Both the position numbers and the translations under genes were made by a program. The notes beneath the pieces were generated by a model. That model was not told the origin of the DNA and made no database searches. It was given only the letters and a program-made list of their open reading frames with translations. Shown here one piece after another: positions 55,201 to 64,000 of a DNA stretch of 64,000 nt (position 1 is its first letter; the number at the start of each line of letters is the position of its first letter). The DNA is from Lutjanus erythropterus (taxonomy: Eukaryota; Chordata; Actinopteri; Lutjaniformes; Lutjanidae), in contig CM034601.1 of assembly GCA_020091685.1 (NCBI GenBank), positions 15,644,972 to 15,708,971 of the forward strand, read 5' to 3'.

Positions 55201-58200
55201 ACGACTTTGTTCATCCGGAGCTGATGTTAGCTGCCAGCCTGCCACATAGTGGGCTAATGTTAGCAGTGCTAGCAGCAGCAGCCTGCTTACAGGTTTATCT
55301 CTGTGTCTGTGCTGAATGTGGTTACATTCATCTTTATTTTCACTTTCTACATCAAAATACTGACAAACTGCGCTGATTTTATGAGCTGTCATCTATCCCA
55401 CTTTACTGATTACAACATCTGGGCCACTGGGGCATTCACACTAGGGCGAGGGTGAGAGGTTTGACTTGGCAAAGCCAAAACAGCCAATGGAAAAGCCCCA
55501 CACGTAGCCCTGGAAATCCTAGAATGTTTAATGCTGCTGCTTGATTTTCACTCTTCACATATTGCATCTATTTCTTCATTTAAGACAAAGTCAGAAGTAC
55601 CTAACGATTTGAAATTCTGCCTTTTCTGTTAGTTTGGCTTCCACTGAAAACAATACAGAGACGATAAAAAGTTTTTTTGAGCCTGTTGCTGGAGCTGGAC
55701 CTGATTTAGGTCAAGTTAAACAGAATCTTCTTAACTTAACTAAGGAATGCTGTTAATTTTTAAAAAAAGATGCTTTAAAAAAGTTGGCAAGAGGTTAAAA
55801 GGGGAAGCAGGGGTGGGGATCAGTGAGGCAAGCATTTCTCAGTGAGGTGAGCCGCACATCTGATTAAAAGGCGCTAACATTCTTGTATTTATATTAAAAC
55901 AGTGTTGAGCCATTTTCAGCCAATGAAATGATTATTCATTTTTAAAAATCTGATAACATCAAATTGGAAATGTTAATATTACCACCAGTATTAGTTTGTT
56001 TTATCACAGTATGGTCATATTACAGCTCCCAAAACACATTTAAGTGTGTCGAACCTCTTTAAATAATGAAAACATCTATTTATTGACAGTTTAAAAGACT
56101 TGTTGAGATCTGAAAGGAGACACAGAGCTGAAGAGGACAAACTGAACTGGGGACTGCACTGTCTTAGAAATAAGGATTCCAAAAGGTTCCACCCAGAACT
56201 ACTTGCTTCTGCAGAACCCTTTTGTGAAGAAAGGGTTTGTAAAGGGTTCGTTGTAAAAGTAAAGGTTCAATTAAGAACCATGTCAATCCAAAGAGCCCAC
56301 TTTAGAAGAATGAGTTCTTTTAGGATTGTTGAAATCCTTGAAGAACTCATTCATCAAAGGTTCAACACAGGGTTTTTGTACTATATCAGAAAAGTATTCT
56401 CTGTAGAACCCCCTGTATGTGTTCTAGTTAAAACTCTTGGAATATAAAAAGGTTCTCTGTAGAACCCCCTGTGTGTGTTCTAGATAAAACCCTTCTAATA
56501 TATAAAGGTTCTCTTTAGAACCCCCTGTGTGGGTTCTAGATAAAACTCTTTTAATATAAAAAGGTTCTCCATAGAACCCCTGGTGTGTGTTCTAGATAAA
56601 ACTCTTGGAATATAAAAAGGCTTTTGGTAGCTCAGTAGTTCTTGGGTGGAACCATTACACCACAGAAGGGTTCTCTTTAGAACCTCTCATAGGGGAGGTG
56701 ATACCTTTCACTGGTGGTTCTAGGTATAACCGTCTATGTTGGATTCTTGCTAGATCTCTCTGAAAGGGTTCCAAGTGGAACCAAAATGTTTTATCAGGAA
56801 ATGTTTTCCTATGGGGGCAAAGCTGAAGAACCTTTTATGGTTCTAGTTAGCACCTTATTTCTAAGTGTGTAGGGATTAGCAAACCGCATGGACTGACAGG
56901 TGTGCTGAGTGAGTGTCATGTACATTTTGAAAAAAAAAAACCTAAAATATCATCTTTTGTCCATAACCTGTCAGAGAGCTGTCCTGAGAGGAAGGAGCCA
57001 GTGAGAACACCACAGAAGAAGAGGGAGGAGGTCAGTGGCTTCTTCCAGCTGTCATCACACACCAAGTCCCACTGCAAAAACACACAAACACACAAACACA
57101 CACACAGAGTCATGCAGTAGGAGGTCAGGGTCCACAAAAAAAGAAATGAATCCTGAAACTGCAGTTTCTTAAGAACAAAAACAGTCCACACAGACTCGGC
57201 CTGTATGTGAGGGATAACGGACTTTGAGCAGGTCATTATTGTGAAATAAATCCTGACAGGGTGATGCAGAACACCAATCCCTATTGATTTAAAAATTATT
57301 TTATTGCTCCTCCAGTCTATGATCAGAACTGTATCAACAGGAACAACCTGTTCTTCATAATAACCATCTGCAATAAATAACTAAAACAGTTTAGAAGGTT
57401 GCAACTGACCAATCAGAATCAAGTATCTAACAATGCCATGTAATAAACTGCATAAAAAAACAACAAAAACATAACCCTGTGAGGAAAAAAGAACAATCAT
57501 TCAGAATTGAGTTAAATAACAGTTACCATATTTATAACAAGTTATTGTTGTTTTTAATTTAATCCATTCTCTATAAAAGTTTACAATGGGTGGAGCACAC
57601 GGGTTACTCAGTTTTTAGAGTGTGTGCCCCATGTATGGAGGCTGCGATTCCCCTGCAGCCTTGAGTGCATGCAGAGGCAGCAAAAAAAAAAAAAAATCCA
57701 AATGTTTTTTATATCAAATCTAAAGTGAGATACTTGCAAACCCTCCTGATTTTCCCAGGGGACTTATGTTTTTCATTCCCATCTCCCTGTTTCCTCCCAG
57801 GATGACAACTGTCCTGTATTTCCCCCAATTTATGTCAGACTTTTACACCTTTTTCTTTATCACAACCTGTTTCTGGCACTGTACAGACTGTACTGTAAGT
57901 CCTACAACTCCAGAAGCCTACTATTTTGAGGGTAAATGGCGTGCATTTCTTAAAATCTGCTGCATCAATTTTCTTTTAGGGGCAAGCCAAAAAATACATG
58001 AACTAAAGAAAACTGATGAACATTAGTTTATACCAGAGGCAAAAAAAATGCTGTTGCAGTGCACTTATTAGTTTATTTGTTCATTCTTTTAAAAGTCAAC
58101 AAAATGCACCAAAAAAGTCTCTGAAACTCAAATGTTTTGGTTTTGAAATCACCACTATATTTATGTTCTCACGGTTGGCAGGTATGGAGATCAGGGCACT

Positions 58201-59227
58201 GAAACAATGCTTTCACTTGTATTTTTTAATGAATATAAATAACTATAAATGAAAGAAAACATAAATAGAACAACTTGAATTAAGAAAAAGGATCAGATGC
58301 TCTGCATTTTGTTCTGTAAAAAAAAATAGACATGTATGCTGATACTAATATACTGATGTAGCTGTAAGCCAATATAGGGTCAATCAGCCAATCAATATGT
58401 ATCTGGCTGTAATTATTAAAGGCATAATCTGCAGCATTTTCCTAAAAACAATGTATGGACTCATATGAACATAATCACTTTCAGTCATCACTTATGACTC
58501 ATTAGAAGTTTGTGGTGGTGTCTGTGTCTGCAGAGACTCTAACCTCTGCCTGTATTTCCATATTTTCTCATTATTTCGCTGATCTCAGGACATTTTTCCA
58601 ACGCAAAACGTTGGTATGTGACGTCCAGGGACATTCTGGTGTGTTTAGGAACAGCTCGGACAAATCCTGCTTATTCGACTTACAGGTGTGTTTAAAGTGA
58701 CTTTATACCCAGTGAGTCTTAAGTTAAAAGAAGTGCATTATCATTTGATTCAGCATGCTTCCCGTAGACCCACACCAGCAGTGTAAACTCAAGCAGCTGC
58801 AGCTTCCTCTAAATTTAGGAACACAAACCTCAGATACGATGGTAGAAGTGTACACGCTCCGGTCGTACTCCCAGCCATCCAAGCAGCTCTCCGTCGCCAC
58901 ATGAGACAGGTTAACATCAACTCCAGGCAGCAGACCTCCGTCCGAGAACCGCAGCACATCTTCCAGTTTGTATCTGGAGCACTTGCTGGGCACCAGAGCG
59001 CCGCTGTGGCTGTCCTCCTCCAGAGGGGTGCTGCTGTTCCTCCAGGCGGCGGTCAGGTTCAGGTGCGCGGGGATGAGGCAGCGGTGGGGCGGAGTATCGG
59101 CCAGGAACACGATGGACAGGGAGGTGAAACCGTTCGGGATGATGGTCGCACAGAGCAGGAAAAACACCTGCTGCTGGAAAGGTCCCCATTCCCCGAGGAA
59201 GGCGGTTGCATCTTCGTAGTCGCTCAT
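46214..59227 (-). CDS. slc22a5: OCTN organic cation/carnitine transporter, slc22a5-like, complete
   Basis: Sodium-dependent carnitine/organic cation transporter of the plasma membrane, 12-helix MFS. Exons (minus): 58829-59227, 56968-57071, 54348-54502, 54055-54226, 53371-53497, 50922-51019, 49362-49576, 49005-49187, 47590-47725, 46214-46298. They sum to 1674 bp, i.e. 557 residues plus stop, equal to human OCTN2 as I know it, and all phases agree. Motifs: [19 protein letters not shown] start, [21 protein letters not shown] and ESCLDGWEY in the outer loop, GQLSDR then [53 protein letters not shown], tail [16 protein letters not shown] ending QVVS. The ATG at 59227 matches the family start. Introns hold many repeats. 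The sixth coding exon is 98 rather than 101 bp. It faces OCTN gene 1. The slc22a5 name rests on resemblance; slc22a4 is possible. Confidence 0.9.
47130..47425. repeat. TAGTCGACTAGTC-type and hAT-like repeat pieces in slc22a5-like intron
   Basis: TAGACTAGTCGACTAGTCTAA (47156-47176) followed by a TTTAATCGACAGG stretch, and a separate GGTACGAACCGGTATACTGCACAG piece ending at 47417. Both are fish MITE-like motifs. Related TAGTCAACTAGTC text appears at 49990-50090 and 54920-55000. Confidence 0.45.
48065..48640 (+). repeat. Fish repeat R5 in slc22a5-like intron
   Basis: Begins GACAGTTCACCCCCAAATCA, continues with TAGAGATGTCTGCCTTCTCG, CTAGATGGCACTCGGCTTGT, AACTACACCCACCAATTGTA and ATTATCGTGAGTAACCGGGTC. 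The order matches a common teleost short element. A reverse piece appears at 50110-50220. Confidence 0.6.
48660..48860. repeat. GC-richer repeat-like block in slc22a5-like intron
   Basis: GCCAGAAGAGTAGCCACACTG, CCAATCAGAAGAAAGTGGGC and GGGAGGGGGGGCTTAAAGAG. It looks like a dispersed element rather than an exon. The family is not named. Confidence 0.35.
49715..50325. repeat. Repeat cluster: R3, R5 piece and Tc1/mariner-like fragment
   Basis: 49715-49990 is R3 (GGCATATTATGCAGTATTTTCC, CCCACTAGAAGTGTTTGGTG). 50110-50220 is a reverse piece of R5. 50225-50325 is the end of a Tc1/mariner-like element (TTTGTAAATCATTGCATTCTG, GGAATTGGGGTTGTA). All lie in an intron of the slc22a5-like gene. Confidence 0.55.
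51440..51640 (-). repeat. Dispersed repeat R2, copy 3
   Basis: Reverse copy of the family at 16820-17080, with ACATGAGGTCATAGTGACCTT, AAAAATCTAATCAGTTCATTT and AAGAAATTCCCTCAATGTA. Intronic in the slc22a5-like gene. Confidence 0.6.
52195..52330 (+). repeat. Short fish MITE (AAAGGAATAGTTCA type)
   Basis: AAAGGAATAGTTCATCTAGA, ATTCAGTCATTGTCTTCTCC, CCCTCATGCTGATTGAAGGT: the left end of a well-known teleost non-autonomous element. Intronic. Confidence 0.5.
54690..54930 (+). repeat. Dispersed repeat R2, copy 4
   Basis: GAACGCAATATCTCAAGAAC, TCGAGGGAATTTCTTGGCA, TTGGACTCAAGGACGAAATG, AGGTCAAAGGTAAAAGGTCA. Same family as 16820-17080, 28020-28215 and 51440-51640; the copies differ in age. Confidence 0.6.
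56155..56872. mobile_element. GGTTCT/AGAACC MITE with internal 57-bp tandem array
   Basis: Ends are CTTAGAAATAAGG on the left and CCTTATTTCTAAG on the right, an inverted pair known from a widespread fish MITE. The inside is full of short inverted words (GGTTCTCTGTAGAACC). Four units of about 57 bp run from about 56392 to 56620 (each with GGTTCTnnnTAGAACCCC, then TGTGTTCTAGATAAAACTC and AATATAA). It lies in the first intron of the slc22a5-like gene. The frame at 56100-56447 is inside it and is not a gene. Confidence 0.65.
57590..57690 (+). repeat. tRNA-derived SINE fragment
   Basis: GGGTTACTCAGTTTTTAGAG resembles a decayed A-box region, and GTGTGCCCCATGTATGGAGG and CTGCGATTCCCCTGCAGCC follow in the order of common teleost tRNA-SINEs. 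It ends in a 14-A run. Not a functional tRNA gene. Confidence 0.55.
58415..58705 (+). repeat. Dispersed repeat R3, third copy
   Basis: GGCATAATCTGCAGCATTTTCC, CAATGTATGGACTCATATGA, TTAGAAGTTTGTGGTGGTGT and ACAGCTCGGACAAATCCTGC. Shared with 49715-49990. Intronic in the slc22a5-like gene. Confidence 0.5.
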
Positions 59228-59419
59228 GTCGTGTTGTCGTTACGCGCAAAACTGGGGACGAGTTCACACCCAGACACGGGTGAGGAGACTTTGCAGTGGG
59301 TATTTAAAAAGCGGTGGTTTTTGTTTCACCTTACAAAGCCATCCCACCCATCCAAAATTAACTGGTTAAAGGCACAACCTGAGATCCAAGAGCAGGCTAA
59401 GCCAAAACCACAGGTGGGC

Positions 59420-59705
59420 AAAGTACATTCATTCTGTCCTCTCTTAAAAGTAGAAGTGCTGATTTGACTTGGCTCTGAGATGTACTCAAAGTATAAAAGT
59501 AGGAACTAGCCCTCTGAAGGACATTTTTACCAGCTGTTTCCAGACATAAGAAGTAACTAAGTACAAATACGAGGATGCTATGTAGATTTTCTAGGTATCT
59601 GTACTCTACTTGAGTATTTCCCAACAACTTTTTACTTTTACTCCCTACATTTTAGCAAAATCTTCTGTACTTTTTACTCCTTACATTTTCATTTTGTTAC
59701 TTAAT
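59420..59705 (-). repeat. Fish MITE of the TACTTGAGTATTT family
   Basis: GGTATCTGTACTCTACTTGAGTATTTCC, TTTTACTTTTACTCCCTACATTTTAG and TGTACTTTTTACTCCTTACATTTTCATTTTGTTACTT are typical of a widespread teleost element. Begins near CAGGTGGGCAAAGTACATTC. Upstream of the slc22a5-like gene. Confidence 0.6.
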
Positions 59706-60665
59706 GCAAGACAAAAACAACTTAAAAAGATTTAACGGGACGAAAATTACGTAAAAGGACGCAACAAGATGAAAATGACATAAAATACGCAACAAGACAA
59801 AAATAATGTAACAAGCATTAGCAACAAGGAAAACAATGTAAAAGACACAAATAATGTAAAAGGTGTGACAACAGGTACACGACATAACAGGATGTCACAA
59901 CACAAAAATGATGTAAAAACATAAGATGTCAACAATGTAACCTGACAAAGACAACATAACAATACATAACTTAAAAGGTGTAACAAGACAAAAGCGACAT
60001 ACAACATGAAAATTATGTAAAAGACTCAACAAGATAAAAATGACGTAAAAGGTGTAACAGGACAAATGATGTAACCAGACAAAAACAACATAACAATATA
60101 TAACAAGATGAAACTGACATAACAATACATAATAAGATGAACCTGATGTAAAAGATGTAAAAAGATGAATATGACATAACAAGATGTAACAAGGCAAAGA
60201 TGACATAACCAGACTGAAACAACATAATAATAAACAACAACACAAAACCAGCATAACAATACATAGCAAGACCAAAATGACTTAACAAGACATACAAAGA
60301 CAAGAAGAGACAGAGTTTTAAGTGTTATGTCTTTTTCATCTTTACATCTTGTTATGTCAGTTATGACTTTTTTAGTCTGACGTGTTTTGTTGTCTTGTTG
60401 TCTTTTTTGCCTTATTATGTCTTTTACTTTGTCTTTCTCCATGTTTTATGTCTTAATCATTGAATTTCATCTTGCTGTATCTTTTTTTGTTTCATGTTTT
60501 GTAATTTTTAGTCTTGTCACGTCTTCTTTGTCTTACATCGTTTATGGCATTTTTATATCTCATTGCTTTTTTATTTTGTTGCCTCTTTATAGTCTTGTCA
60601 CATCTTTTACCTCTTTTTCATCTGATGTCTTTATGTTGTGTTTTGCCTTGTTTACAGTTTCAAAT
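59706..60665. repeat. Inverted minisatellite: ACAAGA-type array facing its complement
   Basis: 59706-60305 is a purine-rich array of a loose unit of about 17-25 bp (ACAAGACAAAAATGACATAA, AACAAGATGAAAATGACATA). 60315-60665 holds the complementary text (GTCTTTTTCATCTTTACATCTTGTTATGTC, TTTTGTTGTCTTGTTGTC). The two halves form an imperfect palindrome about 0.95 kb long. Several open frames (59697-60442 minus, 60387-60705 plus) arise only from the repeat and look falsely membrane-like. Confidence 0.7.
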
Positions 60666-61740
60666 ATTACAAATTTTATTCATTGAACTACAAAGCCTTT
60701 TTTAAAGAAAAAAAATATTTTATATAATGAATTTTGATCTGAAAACTTTTCACAGACCCCTATTTGAAGACCACGGTTCCAGCGATCTCAAAATGATTGC
60801 CTGGCCTTTTATTACAGTTCATTTTGAAATGTTTACATATGCAGCTGGAATACAATGACACACAATAATATAACCTGGCCTAAATGCTTTTTTATGCTGT
60901 TAAACCTTTGTTTGCATCAGACACATAAAACAGGCTGAAATTTTAATTATATTATGTTATATTCTGTGGTTGTGAAACTGTGGGGTGAGCCCCCCTGGTG
61001 GGGCATAGGGCCACTGCAGGGGGGAGATATAAACAAACAAGAATTTGCTGATGTAATTGTGCTGACCTTTATTTTACTACATTTTAACTTGGACCCTTTA
61101 CAATAGTTTCTTTCTCTATCATTGTCAATTATTGATAAATATTGTGAGGTGGAGGGCATGAACCTTCTGAAGGCTTCTGAAGGTGGGGGCCTGTCAGAAA
61201 AAGTTTGAGAAACACCATATTATATTAAAGTATATCAGTGTATATATAGCTTAGTGCCAGGTCTATTTACTAACTTAATTAGACAGGCCAGATTTGAATA
61301 AAGTAAACAGCCAAGAGCTATTTAGACTTTAACATTTCCTATGTGTGACTTGTAAAGGTACGAATCACAGTGTGTAAAACAATGCACCTTTTTATTTTGC
61401 TCTCCACTTCATTAGTTTTCACAACTGGAAAAGAAATATTATGTACTTTATTTGTGGAAAAGTGCATCATTACGTGGTGGAGGGAGTGAGTGTGCAGCAG
61501 ACACAGTCTGTCCATCCTACACTGCCAGGAACTCCCTACTTTGTTGCCACACAAGACTTAGATGAACTCTGTACTGTTTTATCTCTGCAATGATAGCAGT
61601 GACCCTTCGTCCAAGGTCAGAGTACAAAATATTATGATTTCCTTTCTGACAGCTCCTTAAAGATCTCCACTCTGCTTTACTGCAATAGCAGACACTTCCA
61701 CTGGCCTGTGCAGTGCATCATTCCTTCAAAGCCTAGTATA
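60666..61740. other. Intergenic, one short repeat
   Basis: 60745-60780 and 60970-61035 (GAGCCCCCCTGGTGGGGCATAG) resemble pieces of a fish repeat family. No gene found; minus frames at 60947-61159 and 61339-61554 show no domain. Confidence 0.4.
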
Positions 61741-61744
61741 TGAT

Positions 61745-62098
61745 ACATTAAAGGAATAGTTAGGCATTTTGGGACCTTCCTGGCAGAGAGTTGACCTAGA
61801 TGAGAAGGTGAATACCACTCACAGGTCTGTCTGGTAAATATTAGTGAAGCTATAATCAGGTTAGCTTAACTTTGACAGGACACAGGATGATACAGCTTCC
61901 CTGAATCTATTCAACACTAGTAAAGTTAGCCTACAAGCACATTTAAAGCTCACTAATTAACAAATTTTCAGACTTTATCAAGATACAACATGTTAAATAG
62001 TGCGCTTTAGAGGTTCTGTCAGGCAAGTTTTGTTTCCATCAAACGGAGCTAAGCCAGCTGTTTCCTCCTGTTCCCAGTCTTTGTGCTAAGCTAAGCTC
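61745..62098 (+). repeat. Common teleost repeat (GCTAAGCTAAGCTC type)
   Basis: AAAGGAATAGTTAGGCATTTTGGG, TTTAAAGCTCACTAATTAAC, GTTTTGTTTCCATCAAACG and CCAGTCTTTGTGCTAAGCTAAGC are landmarks of a frequent fish element. Confidence 0.6.
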
Positions 62099-62226
62099 CA
62101 ACTAACAATTATTTTCATTAAAAGATAGATTTCATTCAAAGATATTCAGTTTACCGTCATAGAGGACTAAAGAAACCAGAAAGTATTTACATTTGAGAAA
62201 CTAAAATCAGAGAATTTGGACATTCT
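62099..62226 (-). repeat. AATCGATT-type MITE fragment
   Basis: ACTAACAATTATTTTCATTA, AAAGATATTCAGTTTACCGTCA and GAGAATTTGGACATTCTCT match the body of the family at 1-255 and 9667-10022, broken at both ends. Confidence 0.6.
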
Positions 62227-64000
62227 CTCTAAAAAAAACATTAGCTCACAATAGCTTATGAGTTGGCATATATGTAATTTTAGCTGGAAATATGGCCCAG
62301 GTTCCCTCTGGATATTCCCTATACATTGTCTTTTCAGTTTCTGATTAACTGGGAAAGTGGACTCTCAACCGTTATGTGACTTATAATCTGGAACACAGCA
62401 GCATGCTAATAAAAGTGAAAAATAACTCTTGACTGTGATTCAGATCTGCTCCAAAATGCCCTCCATGCATCATGCTGCACCCTTCAACCAAATTTAATTT
62501 TTTTTAAATTTTGAAACTATTATATTATCATCAATCATCGACGATGTAAGCTCAGACTAGTTTCAGTAATTAGCCTGTTTCAGAACTAGCCTCGCTAGCT
62601 TTTGCCAGTATGCCTGCATTACTGTTCGTGATGACACAGTTAATGTGGTTGGCTTAGTGTGTTACTGTGACAATAGCAGTTACTGCAATAGCTGATCTTA
62701 GTATGTGAAATATAGACAATGCATCATGATTGGATAGCCACAGCTACAGCATGTTTTTAATGTAAGAGTGGGTACTTTTTGCTTTTTTGCTTGATGATAA
62801 AATAAAAAACTATTATAAGAATGTGTGGTTCCTGCTCAGTCACCGTGCAAAGACTGGTGATACAAGAGACTACCAAAAGTTTAAACTTTAAATTTTATCA
62901 GACATCCAACTGTCTGTCAACAGTAGACTATTATACTTTTTTAAAGTGTAAATCCTTTGTAAAATGTTTATCTTAGTTTAACCCTAATGTTGGGGTCCTG
63001 CAGACACCCAGCCCTCTTAAAACGCTCAGAGAAAGTCTTAACATCGTTTTATCTATCTTTGTCTATCTTTATCTTTTTATGACTTTTCCTATTGACTCTT
63101 TATTAAGGTCATAAATTATTTGAAGGATGCAGTTGTTAATATTTTTATTCGAACAGCAGTGAGGTCTGTGAGATGTCAAACAACGAAGAAGCAGACTGGC
63201 TTCAGTGTCAACATAACACAAGGGCAAATTAAATATTCTTTAAGGAATTACTGATTTGAATATATTACTGCTAAACAAAAATGTGTGGCCATTATGCACT
63301 ATAGTGTATGTATAGTGCATTATTCAGTTTCTTTTCTGATTTTCTTCAAGTTGAATCTCCTTCCTCACCTGTCATACATTCAGGTGTGCAGAGACCTTTT
63401 TTAATAATAGCGAACTTAACAGTGCCATCACTCAGCTTCCCTATATATGAATTGACAGAAGTGATTGTCCTCAGCCAGTGTGTGCGACCTTTTCCTCACA
63501 AGAGAACAACATGCAAACAAAAAGACGCTACTGTGAAGGTGCTCTAGTGAGCTGCTTTTTTATGCCGATTTCAGCATTTCTGATATGTAAACTGTTTAAT
63601 GTTAAAATGTTTTAAGGATTTATATATATGCACTACTGTGACGGTGTTCTAAGCTGCATTTATAAGATGAGTTTAGAGGTTCTGAATACAGATGTACTCA
63701 AATATTCCAACTACTGTTCCACTCATTGTCACTGACGGTGTGAGGCAGTATTTTTTAGTTGCTGTTTAATAAATGTAGGAGACAGTTACGTCTCTTTACT
63801 TTAAGTTTAAATGTGTATGTATATGCTATCTTTAAATTTATGGCAGTGCTAACCAATTGTGTATTATTAAGTGTATTAGTTAGTGTATTAGTGTCATGTA
63901 GTTAAATGCTGATATTTTTGACATTGGTTAAATTCAATTTCTTTCCTGTTTCCTGTAGGTTGTATTTAATCTTTTAGCATACAGTCAAATACATTTTACT
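62227..64000. other. Intergenic, nothing recognised
   Basis: AT-rich. The open frame at 63308-63547 has no recognisable domain, and no splice context supports it. No RNA gene or named repeat is seen. Confidence 0.4.

Noticed and set aside
58901-59467. 188-codon open frame on the plus strand
   Set aside because: It lies antisense to the GC-rich first exon of the slc22a5-like gene and has no domain of its own.
59697-60442. Overlapping minus-strand open frames rich in Leu, Phe and Cys that look like membrane proteins
   Set aside because: They are translations of the ACAAGA-type array in several frames at once; the hydrophobic look follows from the repeat's complement (TTGTCTTGTT), with no splice or start context.
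63308-63547. 79-codon open frame
   Set aside because: No domain, signal peptide or splice context recognised; length is expected by chance.

Overview
The window looks like chromosomal DNA of a teleost fish, probably a spiny-rayed one. It is AT-rich, its genes have many exons with GT-AG introns, and its introns are filled with repeat families typical of fish (AATCGATT-type MITEs, tRNA-derived SINEs, GGTTCT/AGAACC MITEs, Tc1/mariner relics). No bacterial, plasmid or CRISPR features are present.

Layout. (1) 0-19.3 kb: two tandem minus-strand copies of a SLAM/CD2-type immunoglobulin receptor gene (about 6.2-9.0 kb and 14.9-19.1 kb). Each has signal, V-set, C2-set, transmembrane and tyrosine-tail exons, and both are broken by small indels. 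They sit among hAT-like repeats. (2) 22.0-27.1 kb, minus strand: a type II sodium/phosphate cotransporter (SLC34, NaPi-II). Its first five recognised exons are clean, and its next five all carry one-base losses. (3) 30.9-38.8 kb, plus strand: a complete 11-exon, 537-residue organic cation/carnitine transporter of the SLC22A4/5 (OCTN) group. (4) 42.8-43.4 kb, plus strand: an orphan fragment of a further OCTN paralogue (part of exon 5, exons 6 and 7), cut off on its 5' side by a repeat. (5) 46.2-59.2 kb, minus strand: a complete 10-exon, 557-residue OCTN gene, closest to slc22a5. (6) 59.3-64 kb: repeats only, including an unusual inverted array of a roughly 20-bp low-complexity motif.

The transporter genes form a small local cluster. 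The OCTN genes face each other (convergent) with the fragment of a third between them. The SLC34 gene lies head-to-head with the first OCTN gene across about 3.7 kb. OCTN proteins carry carnitine or organic cations, and NaPi-II carries phosphate; both are plasma-membrane, typically epithelial transporters, but nothing here shows co-regulation.

The main caution is that almost every reading-frame break left of about 24.5 kb looks like a one-base loss, many in short homopolymers. The genes to the right, translated exon by exon over about 3.3 kb of coding sequence, show none. This may be real pseudogene decay, or a poorly polished stretch of the assembly. No clearly novel system was found. The items most worth a second look are this error/decay boundary, the orphan OCTN exons at a repeat junction, the apparent extra intron in the first OCTN gene, and the inverted minisatellite.
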